Below are positions 43,080-52,288 of a stretch of 64,000 bases of DNA, piece by piece. This stretch comes from Pandoraea iniqua. Lineage in GTDB: Bacteria > Pseudomonadota > Gammaproteobacteria > Burkholderiales > Burkholderiaceae. The notes below the pieces were generated by a model, which saw only the letters and a list, made by a program, of their open reading frames with translations, searched no databases and was not told where the DNA came from. Both the position numbers and the translations under genes were made by a program. Positions within the stretch are counted from its first letter, which is position 1. Every line of letters begins with the position of its first letter. Location: contig NZ_CABPSF010000001.1 of NCBI RefSeq assembly GCF_902459685.1, forward strand, positions 1,240,001 to 1,304,000, in the 5' to 3' direction.

Positions 43080-44765
43080 ATGCGTTTGATGAAAACGAAC
43101 CGGCCGTGGCTGCGCTGGGCGGCGGTATGCGCTGTCACGTTGGGGGGAACCGTTCATGGCGTTGCGATGGCTCAGGAGGCCAAAGCAGCGCAGTCGGACA
43201 ACTCGCCTGCGGTAAATCCGCAGGCTGGCGCAACGGGATCGGCGCAGGCAAAGGAAAACGCCGCCGACGCGCAAAAGCCCGTCAATATCAATGAGTACGT
43301 CGTGCGCGGCAATACCGTGCTCGACGTACGCACCATCGAAAAGGCCGTCACGCCCTATCTCGGGCCTAACCGCACACTGGCTGACATCGAAGCCGCACGC
43401 GACGCGTTGCTCGCCGCCTATCAGGCCAAGGGCTATCAATCGGTGTACGTCGATTTGCCGGAGCAGCAGGTCACCGGCGGCATCGTCTATCTGAAAGTGA
43501 GCGAGACCAAGCTGGGCCGCCTGCGCGTGGTCGGCTCGGAATACCACTCGCCGCGCGAGGTGCGCGAGCGCGTGCCGTCGCTGGCCGAAGGCAAGGTGCC
43601 TGACTTCAATGCCGCGCAGGCGGAACTCACGGCGCTGAACCGCACCGGCGAGCAACAGGTGGTGCCGCTCGTCAAGCAGGGCGCAGTGCCCGGCACGATG
43701 GACGTCGATCTCAAGGTCGAAGACACCAACCCGTGGCGCGCAAGCCTGAGCCTCAACAACGACCGCAGCGCCGACACGAAGCCGCTGCGCATGCTCGCCT
43801 CGGTGGGCTACGACAACCTGTGGCAACTCGGCCATCGCGTGTCGATGAGCTTCTTCGGTGCGCCGCAGGACTTCAGCCAGAGCAAGGTCTGGTCGGGCTC
43901 GTACGTGGCGCCGATCGGCTCGTCGCCGTGGTCGCTCGAACTCAACGGCTATCAGTCGGACAGCAATGTCGCCACCACCGGTGGCACGACCGTGCTCGGC
44001 AAGGGGCACGCGATCGGTGTGAAAACGACCTACACGGTGCCGGATACCGGCGCTTGGTATCACGCCTTCAGTCTGGGTGTGGACTTCAAGGACAACACGG
44101 AAACCACGCGCTTCGGCACGGCCGGCGACGTGGTGCCGCTCAAGTACGCGCCGATCACGCTGGGCTACAGCGGCTTCTATCAGGACGAAGACCTGAGCGC
44201 CGGCCTGAACACGTCGATCGTCTCCGGCATGTCGAGCTTCCTCGGCTACGGCAGCAGCCCCGCCCAGTTCGACGCGAAGCGCTACAAGGCGTCGCCGAGC
44301 TTCATGGTGCTGCGCGCCGATGCCAACGGCACTTATACGTTCGGCGGCGGCTGGCAGCTGGCGGCGCGCGTTGCCACACAGATGACCGATTCGCCGCTCA
44401 TTTCGAACGAACAGCTCGCGGGCGGGGGCATGAACTCGGTGCGCGGCTACCTCTCGGCCGAAGCGACGGGCGACTACGGTGTGGTCGGCTCGATCGAATG
44501 GCGCACGCCGCCGATTCCGCTGCTCGCCCCGGTCGTCTCGAACTGGCGCGCTTATGCGTTCTTCGACGGTGCCCGTCTGGGATTGCGTGACACCTTGGCT
44601 GAACAGACCTCGCGTTATTCGCTGGCGTCGGTCGGTCTGGGCACGTCGCTGCGCCTGACATCGCACGTGACGGGACGCGTCGATGCGGCCTATCCGCTGA
44701 CCAACGGACCGCGCACGGAGCGCTACAAGCCGCGCGTGAACTTCAGCGTGACGGCGACCTATTGA
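43080..44765 (+). CDS. TpsB outer-membrane transporter (ShlB/FhaC family)
   Basis: A 561-residue two-partner-secretion pore. Signal peptide (about 1-30, ending GVAMA), short linker, POTRA1 (about 70-145, with VVRGNTVLDVRTIEKAV), POTRA2 (about 150-220), then a 16-strand barrel. The L6 loop signature VRGY is present in NSVRGYLSAEATG, as is a YAFFDGARLG block. It ends with ATY rather than Phe. TpsB proteins bind the TPS domain of their partner and thread it to the surface; partner is probably the giant exoprotein at 54113, about 9 kb away with nine genes between. Confidence 0.93.
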   Translation: MRLMKTNRPWLRWAAVCAVTLGGTVHGVAMAQEAKAAQSDNSPAVNPQAGATGSAQAKENAADAQKPVNINEYVVRGNTVLDVRTIEKAVTPYLGPNRTLADIEAARDALLAAYQAKGYQSVYVDLPEQQVTGGIVYLKVSETKLGRLRVVGSEYHSPREVRERVPSLAEGKVPDFNAAQAELTALNRTGEQQVVPLVKQGAVPGTMDVDLKVEDTNPWRASLSLNNDRSADTKPLRMLASVGYDNLWQLGHRVSMSFFGAPQDFSQSKVWSGSYVAPIGSSPWSLELNGYQSDSNVATTGGTTVLGKGHAIGVKTTYTVPDTGAWYHAFSLGVDFKDNTETTRFGTAGDVVPLKYAPITLGYSGFYQDEDLSAGLNTSIVSGMSSFLGYGSSPAQFDAKRYKASPSFMVLRADANGTYTFGGGWQLAARVATQMTDSPLISNEQLAGGGMNSVRGYLSAEATGDYGVVGSIEWRTPPIPLLAPVVSNWRAYAFFDGARLGLRDTLAEQTSRYSLASVGLGTSLRLTSHVTGRVDAAYPLTNGPRTERYKPRVNFSVTATY

Positions 44766-44926
44766 GCGAACACGGCGAACACAGCGAACACATGACAGCG
44801 GGCGGATCGAGCCACTAGCGAACCGCACGAACAAGACACATCCGAATTTCACGACACAACATTCACGACCTGATGCCCGGTGCGCCAATTCAACGCGTCG
44901 GGCGGCATAAACGGAGAAATACAGCC

Positions 44927-46699
44927 ATGCGACGCATTCTTCCATTCCTGCTTGCGCTGATCGGCACGCTGATGCCGGTGCTCGCGCACGCCTGGTGGCA
45001 ACCGGATTGGGCGTACCGCAAGCCGATTACCATCGACGCCGGCCCGCAAGGCGGCAACATCACGGGCGACGCCGGCCGGGTGCCGATGCTGTTGCGCCTG
45101 CATACGGGCAACTTCAGCTTTGAAGGCGTGAACGAAACCGGCGCCGACCTGCGCTTCGTGGCCGCCGACGACAAGACCGTGCTGAATCACCAGATCGAGC
45201 AGTTCGATCCGGTGCTGGGCATTGCGCTCGTGTGGGTCGACGTGCCCGCAGTGAGCGCCGGCGCCAAGCAACAGGTCTGGATGTACTACGGCAACCGCAA
45301 GGCCCCCGCGGCCGGCAACGGTCAGCGCGTGTTCGATCCGGACTACACCGCCGTGTACCACTTCGGTGAGTCGAACGTGCCCGCACGCGACACGACCGCC
45401 TACGGCAACAACAGCCAAAACCCGGTCGTCACGATGGACGGCGCGATCATTGGCAAGGGCGCGCAGGCCGGCGCTTCGCCGATCGTGCTGCCGGCCTCGC
45501 CGTCGCTCGCACTCGCCGCAGGCAGCCCGTTCACGTTCTCGGCGTGGGTGCGCCCGGAGAAGCTGGGGGCGAACGAAGCGATTTACGCGCGCCGCGATGG
45601 CGGCAACGATCTCGTGGTCGGTATCGATCAGGGCGTGCCGTTCGTGCAGGTGGGTGCGCAGCGCAGCCAGCCGGGCCAACCGATTCAGGCCGGTCAGTGG
45701 TCGCATCTGGCGGTGACGGCAGATGGCAAGTCGGTCACGCTTTACGTCGGCGGCCACGCCGCCACGACGCTCGCCGTCGCACTGCCCGCACTGAACTCGC
45801 CGACGATCATCGGCGGTGATGTCGATGGCGCCACCGGTGGCCTCGCTCACTTCTCGGGCGCTGTGGATGAAGTGCATCTCTCGAAGGTCGCCCGTAGCGC
45901 CGCACTGCTGCAAACCGACGCCGTTTCGCAAGGGTCCGAATCGCGTCTGATCGCCTTCGGCCCGGACGAGCAACAGGCCGGCAAGAGCCACTTCGCCTTC
46001 ATCCTCTCGGCCATGCCGGTCGACGCTTGGGTGGTGGTCTGTGTGCTGGGTCTGATGGCGCTGGTGTCGTGGCTCATCATGATCACGAAGGGTCGCAGCT
46101 ACGCCGCCAAGGCGCGTGCCAACAGCGCCTTCATGACGCATTTTCGGGAAGCCTCGGGCGCACCGCTCGACCAGATCGCGCGTACGAATCGCGTGCCGGA
46201 AGACGTGCGCGGGCAATCGCCGCTGTGGCGTCTGTACGAGGTCGCGCTGGGTGAGCTGCATCGCCGTCACGAACTCGGCTACGACACGAGCGCCGTTTCG
46301 GACGCGACCATCAGCGCCATTCGCGCGTCGATGGACGGTGCGATGGTGCGCGAAGTCGAAGACATGAGCAAACGCATGAACTGGCTCTCGACGTCGATCG
46401 AAGGCGCGCCGTATGTCGGTCTGTTCGGCACCGTGATCGGGATCATGCTGGTGTTCGTCGTGGCCGCCATGGCGGGCGCGGTGGACATCAACTCGGTGGC
46501 CCCGGGCATGGCCGCGGCACTGCTGTGTACGGCCGCCGGTCTCGGCGTGGCCATTCCTGCACTGTTTGGCTACAACTGGCTGGTGTCGCGCTCGGATGCA
46601 CTGTCGGCCGACATGGCTGTGTTCGTCGACGAATTCACGACGCGCCTTGCAGAAGAGCAGGGCGAAGGCCGCCGTCAGCCCGTGCTGCAACGCGCCTGA
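44927..46699 (+). CDS. DUF2341-LamG-like-ExbB fusion protein
   Basis: A 590-residue protein (GGAG before ATG 44927). Signal peptide 1-22 (LAHAWW), then a periplasmic DUF2341 domain (about 60-135; WMYYGN at 118-123), a LamG/concanavalin-like sheet domain (about 195-325; FSAWVRPEKLG, VDEVHLSKVARS), one membrane segment (about 367-387), a cytoplasmic linker, then the MotA/TolQ/ExbB core (about 420-580; PYVGLFGTVIGIMLV, AIPALFGYN). Ordinary ExbB lacks the periplasmic half. It pairs with the ExbD 13 bp downstream to make a proton-driven complex, with the lectin-like half able to contact periplasmic or exported protein. Confidence 0.88.
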   Translation: MRRILPFLLALIGTLMPVLAHAWWQPDWAYRKPITIDAGPQGGNITGDAGRVPMLLRLHTGNFSFEGVNETGADLRFVAADDKTVLNHQIEQFDPVLGIALVWVDVPAVSAGAKQQVWMYYGNRKAPAAGNGQRVFDPDYTAVYHFGESNVPARDTTAYGNNSQNPVVTMDGAIIGKGAQAGASPIVLPASPSLALAAGSPFTFSAWVRPEKLGANEAIYARRDGGNDLVVGIDQGVPFVQVGAQRSQPGQPIQAGQWSHLAVTADGKSVTLYVGGHAATTLAVALPALNSPTIIGGDVDGATGGLAHFSGAVDEVHLSKVARSAALLQTDAVSQGSESRLIAFGPDEQQAGKSHFAFILSAMPVDAWVVVCVLGLMALVSWLIMITKGRSYAAKARANSAFMTHFREASGAPLDQIARTNRVPEDVRGQSPLWRLYEVALGELHRRHELGYDTSAVSDATISAIRASMDGAMVREVEDMSKRMNWLSTSIEGAPYVGLFGTVIGIMLVFVVAAMAGAVDINSVAPGMAAALLCTAAGLGVAIPALFGYNWLVSRSDALSADMAVFVDEFTTRLAEEQGEGRRQPVLQRA

Positions 46700-46711
46700 C
46701 GAGGACGAATC

Positions 46712-47122
46712 ATGGCTAACGCAACGCGATTCGCCGCGAAGAAGCGCTCGGGCGGCATCAACATCACGCCGTTTGTCGACGTGCTGCTGGTGGTGCTGGT
46801 GATCTTCATTCTCACGAGCAACGCCAGCATTCCCGGCATCAAGGTCGATCTCCCGAAGGCCAGCTCATCGGTGGCCCTCGAGAAGCCGAAGACCAAGGCG
46901 ATCACGGTCGACAACGCCGGTCAGGTCTTTCTCGATGCCTATCCGGTGACGCTCACCGAGCTCGAGGATCGCTTGCGCACGGAAAAGGCAGTCACTCCAG
47001 ACTTCCCGGTGATCGTGCGCGGTGACGCGCAGGTTCAGTACGCCAAGGTCGTCGAAGTGCTCGACCTGCTGCGCCGGATCGATCTCAATCAGGTCGGCCT
47101 CGTGACCGGCAAGCCGCAGTAA
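46712..47122 (+). CDS. ExbD/TolR protein of the TPS locus
   Basis: A 136-residue ExbD: one membrane segment (about 18-38, TPFVDVLLVVLVIFI with the key Asp), then a periplasmic ExbD domain ending DLNQVGLVTGKPQ. It lies between the ExbB fusion and the TonB-like gene, all plus strand, close-spaced, so it works with them. It differs in sequence from the ExbD of the iron operon at 4295-4717. Confidence 0.92.
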   Translation: MANATRFAAKKRSGGINITPFVDVLLVVLVIFILTSNASIPGIKVDLPKASSSVALEKPKTKAITVDNAGQVFLDAYPVTLTELEDRLRTEKAVTPDFPVIVRGDAQVQYAKVVEVLDLLRRIDLNQVGLVTGKPQ

Positions 47123-47132
47123 GGAGCGCAGC

Positions 47133-47858
47133 GTGAAACCTCGCGATTTCGCGTCCAGCCCCGTGCGGCCCGCTGCCAAACCGCCCAGTCCGGCGCTGGC
47201 GCTGCTGCGCCGGCGCGGCCCACTGATCGTCGGCGGCCTGGTCGTGCTCGGTCTGATCGCCCTTTTCTGGCACTTGCTCACGGACAAGGCCAGCATGCGC
47301 CGCGAGGTGAACACCCCGCCGATGCTCATGCTGCCGCCGCCTCCGCCACCACCGCCGCCTCAGGAGAAACCGCCTGAGCCGCAGCCGGAGAAGATCAAGC
47401 CCGAAGTCGTCGAGCCGAAGCCGGCCGACCCCGTGGAGCCGCCGAAGGACGACACGCCGCCGAGCCCGACCAAAGATCTCGGCGACGCCGTGACGATCAA
47501 TGGCGACGCACAGGCAGGCACCGACGCATTCGGTATCGGCGCCGGCAATGGTGGCGGCATGACGGGCGGTGGCGGCGGGCTGGGTAGCCGCTCTTACAGC
47601 GCGTGGCTTGCCAGCTCACTGCAACAGGCGTTCGGGCGCGATGCGCGCACTCGCACGCTGGCCTTCGACGACGTCCGTATCGATCTCTGGCTCGACGCCG
47701 ACGGACGCGCCACACGCGCCCAACTGGTGCGAGGCACGGGTAACGCGGCCATCGACGACGCGGTTCTCGCGATGCTGCGCGACTTCCGCGCAGAAGAGAA
47801 GCCGCCGGCGTCGCTGCGCTATCCGCTGTCGATGAGCATCCGGGGACGCCGGCCATGA
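47133..47858 (+). CDS. TonB-like energy transducer of the TPS locus
   Basis: A 241-residue protein with a GTG start after AAGGAG. Cytoplasmic tail about 1-28, membrane anchor about 29-50 (GPLIVGGLVVLGLIALFW), a poly-Pro run (about 69-77) and Pro/Glu/Lys spacer, a Gly-rich hinge (GAGNGGGMTGGGGGLG), then a C-terminal domain (about 152-240; SLQQAFGRDARTRTLAF) like the TonB/TolA-type C-domain. Its stop overlaps the start of the porin-like gene by 4 bp. Confidence 0.85.
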   Translation: MKPRDFASSPVRPAAKPPSPALALLRRRGPLIVGGLVVLGLIALFWHLLTDKASMRREVNTPPMLMLPPPPPPPPPQEKPPEPQPEKIKPEVVEPKPADPVEPPKDDTPPSPTKDLGDAVTINGDAQAGTDAFGIGAGNGGGMTGGGGGLGSRSYSAWLASSLQQAFGRDARTRTLAFDDVRIDLWLDADGRATRAQLVRGTGNAAIDDAVLAMLRDFRAEEKPPASLRYPLSMSIRGRRP

Positions 47859-49726
47859 AGCCCAATTCGACGCTCATCACGCCGCAGGTGGATGCGCAGG
47901 TGATGAATGAAGGACTTCCTTTTTACGCAAAAGTCACACACAAAATGAAAGCACTGGAACGTATGACCGGCGCGCTCGCACTCCGACGTGCGCCACGCGC
48001 TGCGGGGGCCGCAGGCGCTGTGGCGCTGGCGCTCGCGCTGATGGGGACCGCAGGTCTGGCTCAAGCGCAGGCGCAGCCGGCCGCGAAAGAGACGGCGATG
48101 GTCAAGTTGATCCGCGGCCTCATCAAGAGCGGCGCGATCGACAAGACCACGGGCGAAGCCCTGCTGGCACAAGCCGAAACGGAAGCCTACGCGGCATCGG
48201 CCGCGGCGCAAAAGACGGCAGCCGCGCCGGTGGCCGTGGCCGCAGTCCCCGGTGCCGAGCCGGGCGACGTGCGCATTCCGTACATCTCGCAGACCACGCG
48301 CGATCAGATTCGCGACGAGGTGAAGAACGAAGTGATGGCGCAGGCCAAGACGGAAGGCTGGGCCGCACCGAACGAAACCCCCGAGTGGACCAAGCGCATT
48401 CATATCGAAGGCGACTTCCGCCTGCGTAACGAATCGCGCTTCTACTCGAGCAGCAACACGAACACGCAGATCGACTGGGCGCAGATCAACAAGGGCAATG
48501 GTTTCGACGTCAACTCGAACACCAACCTGGCGCTCCCGCCGCTGCTCAACACCACGCAGAACCGCACCAACCAGTTCCGCGCCCGTGCACGCTTCGGCAT
48601 CTTCGCCGACGTCTCGGAGCAGGTGAAAGCCGGTGTGCGGCTGGCGAGCAGCAACGACGACAGCCCGGTCTCGACCAACTCCACGCTGGGCGGCGGTCTG
48701 AACAAGAAGAGCGTCTGGCTCGACCAGATGTGGATGTCGTATCAGCCGTTCACGTGGATGAAGGTCACGGGCGGGCGTTTCGCCCCGCCGTACGTCACCA
48801 CCGACATGCTGTTCTCTAGCGACCTGAACATCGACGGCATTGCCGCGCAGTTCAACAAGGTGCTGCCGCAGAACCCGAACGTCGAACTGTTCGGCTCGCT
48901 CGGTTTCATCCCGCTCGAGTACTCGGGCGACAACTCGCCGTCGAACAGCCAGAGCAAGATGTCGAGCCAGACCAAGTGGATGCTCGGCACGCAGTTCGGC
49001 GCGAACTGGAAGCTCGACTCGAAGAACAGCTTCCGCGGCACCGTCGGCTACTTCGACTTCCGCAACATCACGGGTCAACTGTCGTCGCCTTGCGCGCTTT
49101 ACGCGGGCCAGACGAGCTGCGATTCGGACTGGTCGCGCCCGGCATTCATGCAGAAGGGCAACACGCTCATGCTGCTGCGTAACATCGCGCTCAACCCGCT
49201 CGATCCGGCCAACACGGCGCAGCCGCAGTATGTCGGTTACGCCTCGAAGTTCCAGTTGCTCGATCTCTCGGCCCGTTGGGACACGATGCTGGCCGGCCGC
49301 TATCCGCTGCGCTTCGACGTGAACTACATCCGCAACCTGGCCTACAACGAAGGCGAGATGTGGGCGCGTGCGAATGGCGGCATCGTGAACAACTTCGGGG
49401 CGGGCGAGGCAACGCGTGCCAACTTCAAGAGCGGCCCGAACGCGTACATGGTTCAGGCGACCTTCGGCAAGCCGGTCATGGCGTCGCGCGGCGACTGGAA
49501 CGTGTTGTTCGGTTACAAGCGTATCGAGCCGGATGCCGTGCCCGATGCCTACAACGATTCGACGTTCCACGGCGGCGGCACGAACGCGAAGGGCTACTAC
49601 CTTGGCGCGTCGTATGCCTTCGACAAGAACGCATGGCTCACCGGCCGCTGGCTCTCGACGAAGGAAGTCTATGGCGCGCCGTTGTCGATCGACACGCTGC
49701 AAATCGAAGTCAACGCGCGATTCTAA
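47855..49726 (+). CDS. Putative large porin (Porin_5-like)
   Basis: A 623-residue outer-membrane protein, ATG overlapping the TonB stop. A 30-residue stretch precedes the signal-like peptide, and a start at Met31 (47945) is possible though it lacks a ribosome site. Signal peptide end near LAQAQAQ; a helical, Ala-rich segment (about 75-140; MVKLIRGLIKSGAIDKTTGE) then the barrel from about 175 (RIHIEGDFRLRNESRFY) to the C-terminal Phe (VNARF). This layout matches putative porins of PF16930. A TonB-dependent plug or TonB box is not seen, so its link to the TonB-like protein is unexplained. Confidence 0.83.
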   Translation: MKPNSTLITPQVDAQVMNEGLPFYAKVTHKMKALERMTGALALRRAPRAAGAAGAVALALALMGTAGLAQAQAQPAAKETAMVKLIRGLIKSGAIDKTTGEALLAQAETEAYAASAAAQKTAAAPVAVAAVPGAEPGDVRIPYISQTTRDQIRDEVKNEVMAQAKTEGWAAPNETPEWTKRIHIEGDFRLRNESRFYSSSNTNTQIDWAQINKGNGFDVNSNTNLALPPLLNTTQNRTNQFRARARFGIFADVSEQVKAGVRLASSNDDSPVSTNSTLGGGLNKKSVWLDQMWMSYQPFTWMKVTGGRFAPPYVTTDMLFSSDLNIDGIAAQFNKVLPQNPNVELFGSLGFIPLEYSGDNSPSNSQSKMSSQTKWMLGTQFGANWKLDSKNSFRGTVGYFDFRNITGQLSSPCALYAGQTSCDSDWSRPAFMQKGNTLMLLRNIALNPLDPANTAQPQYVGYASKFQLLDLSARWDTMLAGRYPLRFDVNYIRNLAYNEGEMWARANGGIVNNFGAGEATRANFKSGPNAYMVQATFGKPVMASRGDWNVLFGYKRIEPDAVPDAYNDSTFHGGGTNAKGYYLGASYAFDKNAWLTGRWLSTKEVYGAPLSIDTLQIEVNARF

Positions 49727-49736
49727 GGAGGTCGTC

Positions 49737-50483
49737 ATGAGTCAACAGCCCCCGCGCGCGATGTCGCGTCTGGCGTCAGGTGTAGCCGCCGCGGTGCTGC
49801 TTGCCGCGTGCGCTGCCGCCTCGGCGCAGACGCCGCAGGGCGCACCGACGATGGAAGAGCGTCTGCGCACGCAACTGCGCAGCACGACCGAGCAGCTCCA
49901 GCAGGCGAAGAACGAACTCGCCGCGCTCAAGGCCGGTGGCGCTACGGCCGGCGCCGCCGGCAAAGAGTCGCCCGAAGCGTTGAAGAAGGCGCTCGACGAG
50001 GCGCAGCAGCAACTGGCCGCTGAGCGTCAGGCGCGCGAGCGCCTCGCGCAGGACGCCCGCGCTTCGCAATCGGAAGTGAAGTCGGTGGCCGATAAGGCCA
50101 ACACGCAGATTGCCCAGTATCGCAACGCCTACGACGAGTTGCTCAAGCTCGCCCGGCAGGCCGATGCGCAGCGCAAGCATCTCGCCGACGAGACGGCTGC
50201 ACAACGTGTCGCGCTCACGATGTGCAAGGAGAAGAACGATCGCCTGTATGCCGTCGGACAGGAAATCCTGACGGCCTACGAGACGATGGATGTGGCGACC
50301 GTGGTCGCGGCACGCCAGCCGTTCGCCGGGCAGGCCCGAGTGAAGTACGAGCGTATCGCGCAGGAGTACGGCGACAAGCTCTACGAGGGCAAGTTCGACG
50401 AGCAGCAGGCCGCTGCCGCCATTGCCGCCAAGCCTGCCGAGACCGCCGCAGCCACGGCGTCGGCACCGGCTGCATCGCAGTAA
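49737..50483 (+). CDS. Small coiled-coil envelope protein, possible lipoprotein
   Basis: A 248-residue protein after a perfect AAGGAGG. N-terminal hydrophobic stretch with LLAAC at 21-25, a lipobox match, but ASA-Q at 28-31 also suits signal peptidase I. The mature part is a long coiled coil: heptad-like Gln/Glu/Ala/Leu (EERLRTQLRSTTEQLQQAK, about 40-120) and then TMCKEKNDRLYAVGQEILTAYE (about 163-184). Tail is Ala/Pro-rich. Coiled-coil proteins of this kind can scaffold secretion or energise contact with the outer membrane. No named family. Confidence 0.7.
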   Translation: MSQQPPRAMSRLASGVAAAVLLAACAAASAQTPQGAPTMEERLRTQLRSTTEQLQQAKNELAALKAGGATAGAAGKESPEALKKALDEAQQQLAAERQARERLAQDARASQSEVKSVADKANTQIAQYRNAYDELLKLARQADAQRKHLADETAAQRVALTMCKEKNDRLYAVGQEILTAYETMDVATVVAARQPFAGQARVKYERIAQEYGDKLYEGKFDEQQAAAAIAAKPAETAAATASAPAASQ

Positions 50484-50558
50484 TACCGCGCGTGACGAGG
50501 GGCGTCGACGGCACCCCTCGTCCTGAATTCGCATAACGATAGTTTGAGGACCACTGGC

Positions 50559-51170
50559 ATGAACGAAGAGAACACGATGCAACACGACAACTACGACAGC
50601 CAAGACGCCGGGCGAGCCGGTGCGCCGACGTCTTCGAGCACGTCGCCGCTCGCAGGCATCATCACCTTTGTCACGTCCGCTCAGGTCGCCGAAGCCATTC
50701 GCGCTGCCGGTTGCGCGGTGACCGTGCAGCAAGACGATCTGGTCACGCGCCTGCATAGCGCGAGCCACGGCATCGGCTACCAAGTGCACTGGGGCAATCA
50801 GGCCGGCGCCGACGAGTATCTCGATTTCACGCTGAGCTGCCCGCTGCGTGTGCAGGGCGGCGATCTGCCCGAAGGCCTCATCAACGAGTGGCATCGCTCG
50901 CGCCGTTTCGCCCGCGTGGCGGCGCACGGCGAGTTTCTCGTGCTGGAAATGGACGTCATCGTGGCAGGCGGCGTTTCCCCGGATTTCCTGAATTTCTCGA
51001 TGCGTCTCTGGGTCGAGATGATGGGACAGTTCTTCCTGCACCTTCGCAACTTCACGCAGCAGTCGACCGGCCAGATCGCCGGTGATGAAGCGGCGGGCGA
51101 AGGCATCTCTGCTGCGCCGGGCGACGTGCTCGCGAGCGGCGATGGACAGGCACCGATGACGCTTAACTAA
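50559..51170 (+). CDS. YbjN-domain protein
   Basis: A 203-residue cytoplasmic protein, ATG 50559 (ATG 50577 also possible). The core, about residues 35-165, matches the YbjN (PF10722) pattern: TSAQVAEAIRAAGCAVTVQQ, then LINEWHRSRRFAR and FLVLEMDVIVAGGVSP. YbjN-like domains resemble type III chaperones, and E. coli YbjN affects motility and stress. As a possible chaperone in a secretion operon, its job may be to hold a secreted or envelope partner; this is inference. A terminator follows, closing this transcript. Confidence 0.8.
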   Translation: MNEENTMQHDNYDSQDAGRAGAPTSSSTSPLAGIITFVTSAQVAEAIRAAGCAVTVQQDDLVTRLHSASHGIGYQVHWGNQAGADEYLDFTLSCPLRVQGGDLPEGLINEWHRSRRFARVAAHGEFLVLEMDVIVAGGVSPDFLNFSMRLWVEMMGQFFLHLRNFTQQSTGQIAGDEAAGEGISAAPGDVLASGDGQAPMTLN

Positions 51171-51267
51171 AGCGTCGCCGCGCGACGCATCTTTTGTGTG
51201 TTTCTCGCCTGAGCCTCGGGAACCTCCCGCGCGCGGCTGTATCACGTCCAGTTAGACGACTGGTTGG

Positions 51268-51311
51268 CCCGTAACCTGCCCGTACCCCGTGGCCGTGTTA
51301 CGGGTTTTTTT
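51268..51311 (+). terminator. Strong terminator after YbjN gene
   Basis: CCCGTAAC (51268-51275) and GTTACGGG (51297-51304), followed by seven T. It separates the transport operon from the STN-sigma-FecR operon. About 260 bp follow with no gene, presumably holding the next promoter. Confidence 0.85.
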
Positions 51312-51568
51312 CGTTGCTGCTGCGTCAGGACTCCTGATTTTTCGGCGATATCGGGAGATGTTGAGAAACATTTCATGACGATCGGTGGCACTGTCAAAGT
51401 ACGGTCACAATCCGACACCAGAATCCTCAGGAATTCTTACAAATTATTCGTGGATCCACGGGGAAACGGCGATCGCCTGCGGGCATCGTCGCGTGCTTTG
51501 CTTGCCGCAGAGGTCCCGCCACTTCCGATATTTCCGACCGCCTGCCATGCAAAGGCCAACCGCCCGAC

Positions 51569-52288
51569 ATGATTGCTACTGCTCGCTCTCCACGTTTGCG
51601 CTTCGCGGCTGCGAGCGTTCTGGCGGGCTGGCTGCTGGGCGGCATGTTCAGCATGGCACTCGAATGTGCCGTTGCAGCGCCGCTTCAGGCGCAGTCGTTT
51701 GATCTCCCGGAGCTGCCTTTGAAGGACGCGCTCGCCCGCTTCGATGCGCTGACCCGCATGTCTGTCTTCTACCCGTCTGCACTGGTGGAAGGGCGTCGCT
51801 CGCACGCCGTCTCGGGGATCTACTCGCCGGGCGAAGCGCTCAACGAATTGCTCGAAGGCACCGGCGTGATGGCTGAAGCCACGGCGCAGAACGCGTTCGT
51901 TCTCGCGCCGCTGGGGCGTGCTGATGCCGATACACAGGGTGAGACGGACCGTAGTGCCGCCCGTGCCGCCACCGACTATCACGCGCGTTTGCAGGGCAAG
52001 GTATTGCAGGCGTTGTGTGCGGCGCCGTCGCTCTCGCCGGGCGAGTATCGATTGGCCATGACGGTTCAGGTTGGCCCGAACGCGCGGGTGGCGCAGGTGC
52101 GTTTGCTCGATACGACCGGCGACGGCCGTCGCGACGCCGCCATCTTGCGTCGTTTGCAGGGCCTCGATGTCGGCAGCGCGCCTGCCGACACGTCGCGGCC
52201 GTTCGTTCTGCTTCTGGTGAGCGCCGATTGTCAGGCGACCCAGCCCACATGTGCGCATTCGCCGTGTCAGGCGGCAACGGAGCGATAG
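51569..52288 (+). CDS. Stand-alone STN-domain protein with TonB-C-like tail
   Basis: A 239-residue exported protein: signal-like segment (about 12-38), an STN domain (about 43-115; SFDLPELPLKDALARFDALT, RSHAVSGIYSPGEALNELL), a short linker, then a region (about 140-230; YRLAMTVQVGPNARVAQVRLL) like a TonB C-terminal domain. STN domains normally sit on TonB-dependent receptors and signal to FecR proteins. Here no receptor barrel is attached. The stop (TAG) is directly followed by the sigma factor ATG, so the two are tightly coupled. Confidence 0.8.
   Translation: MIATARSPRLRFAAASVLAGWLLGGMFSMALECAVAAPLQAQSFDLPELPLKDALARFDALTRMSVFYPSALVEGRRSHAVSGIYSPGEALNELLEGTGVMAEATAQNAFVLAPLGRADADTQGETDRSAARAATDYHARLQGKVLQALCAAPSLSPGEYRLAMTVQVGPNARVAQVRLLDTTGDGRRDAAILRRLQGLDVGSAPADTSRPFVLLLVSADCQATQPTCAHSPCQAATER

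Noticed and set aside
42927-44945. Long minus-strand open frame (672 codons) opposite TpsB
   Set aside because: Arg/His-rich composition and perfect coincidence with the TpsB codon pattern; a GC-rich mirror frame.
47819-49738. 639-codon minus-strand frame opposite the porin
   Set aside because: Same mirror-frame artefact; porin frame has signal, strands and C-terminal Phe.
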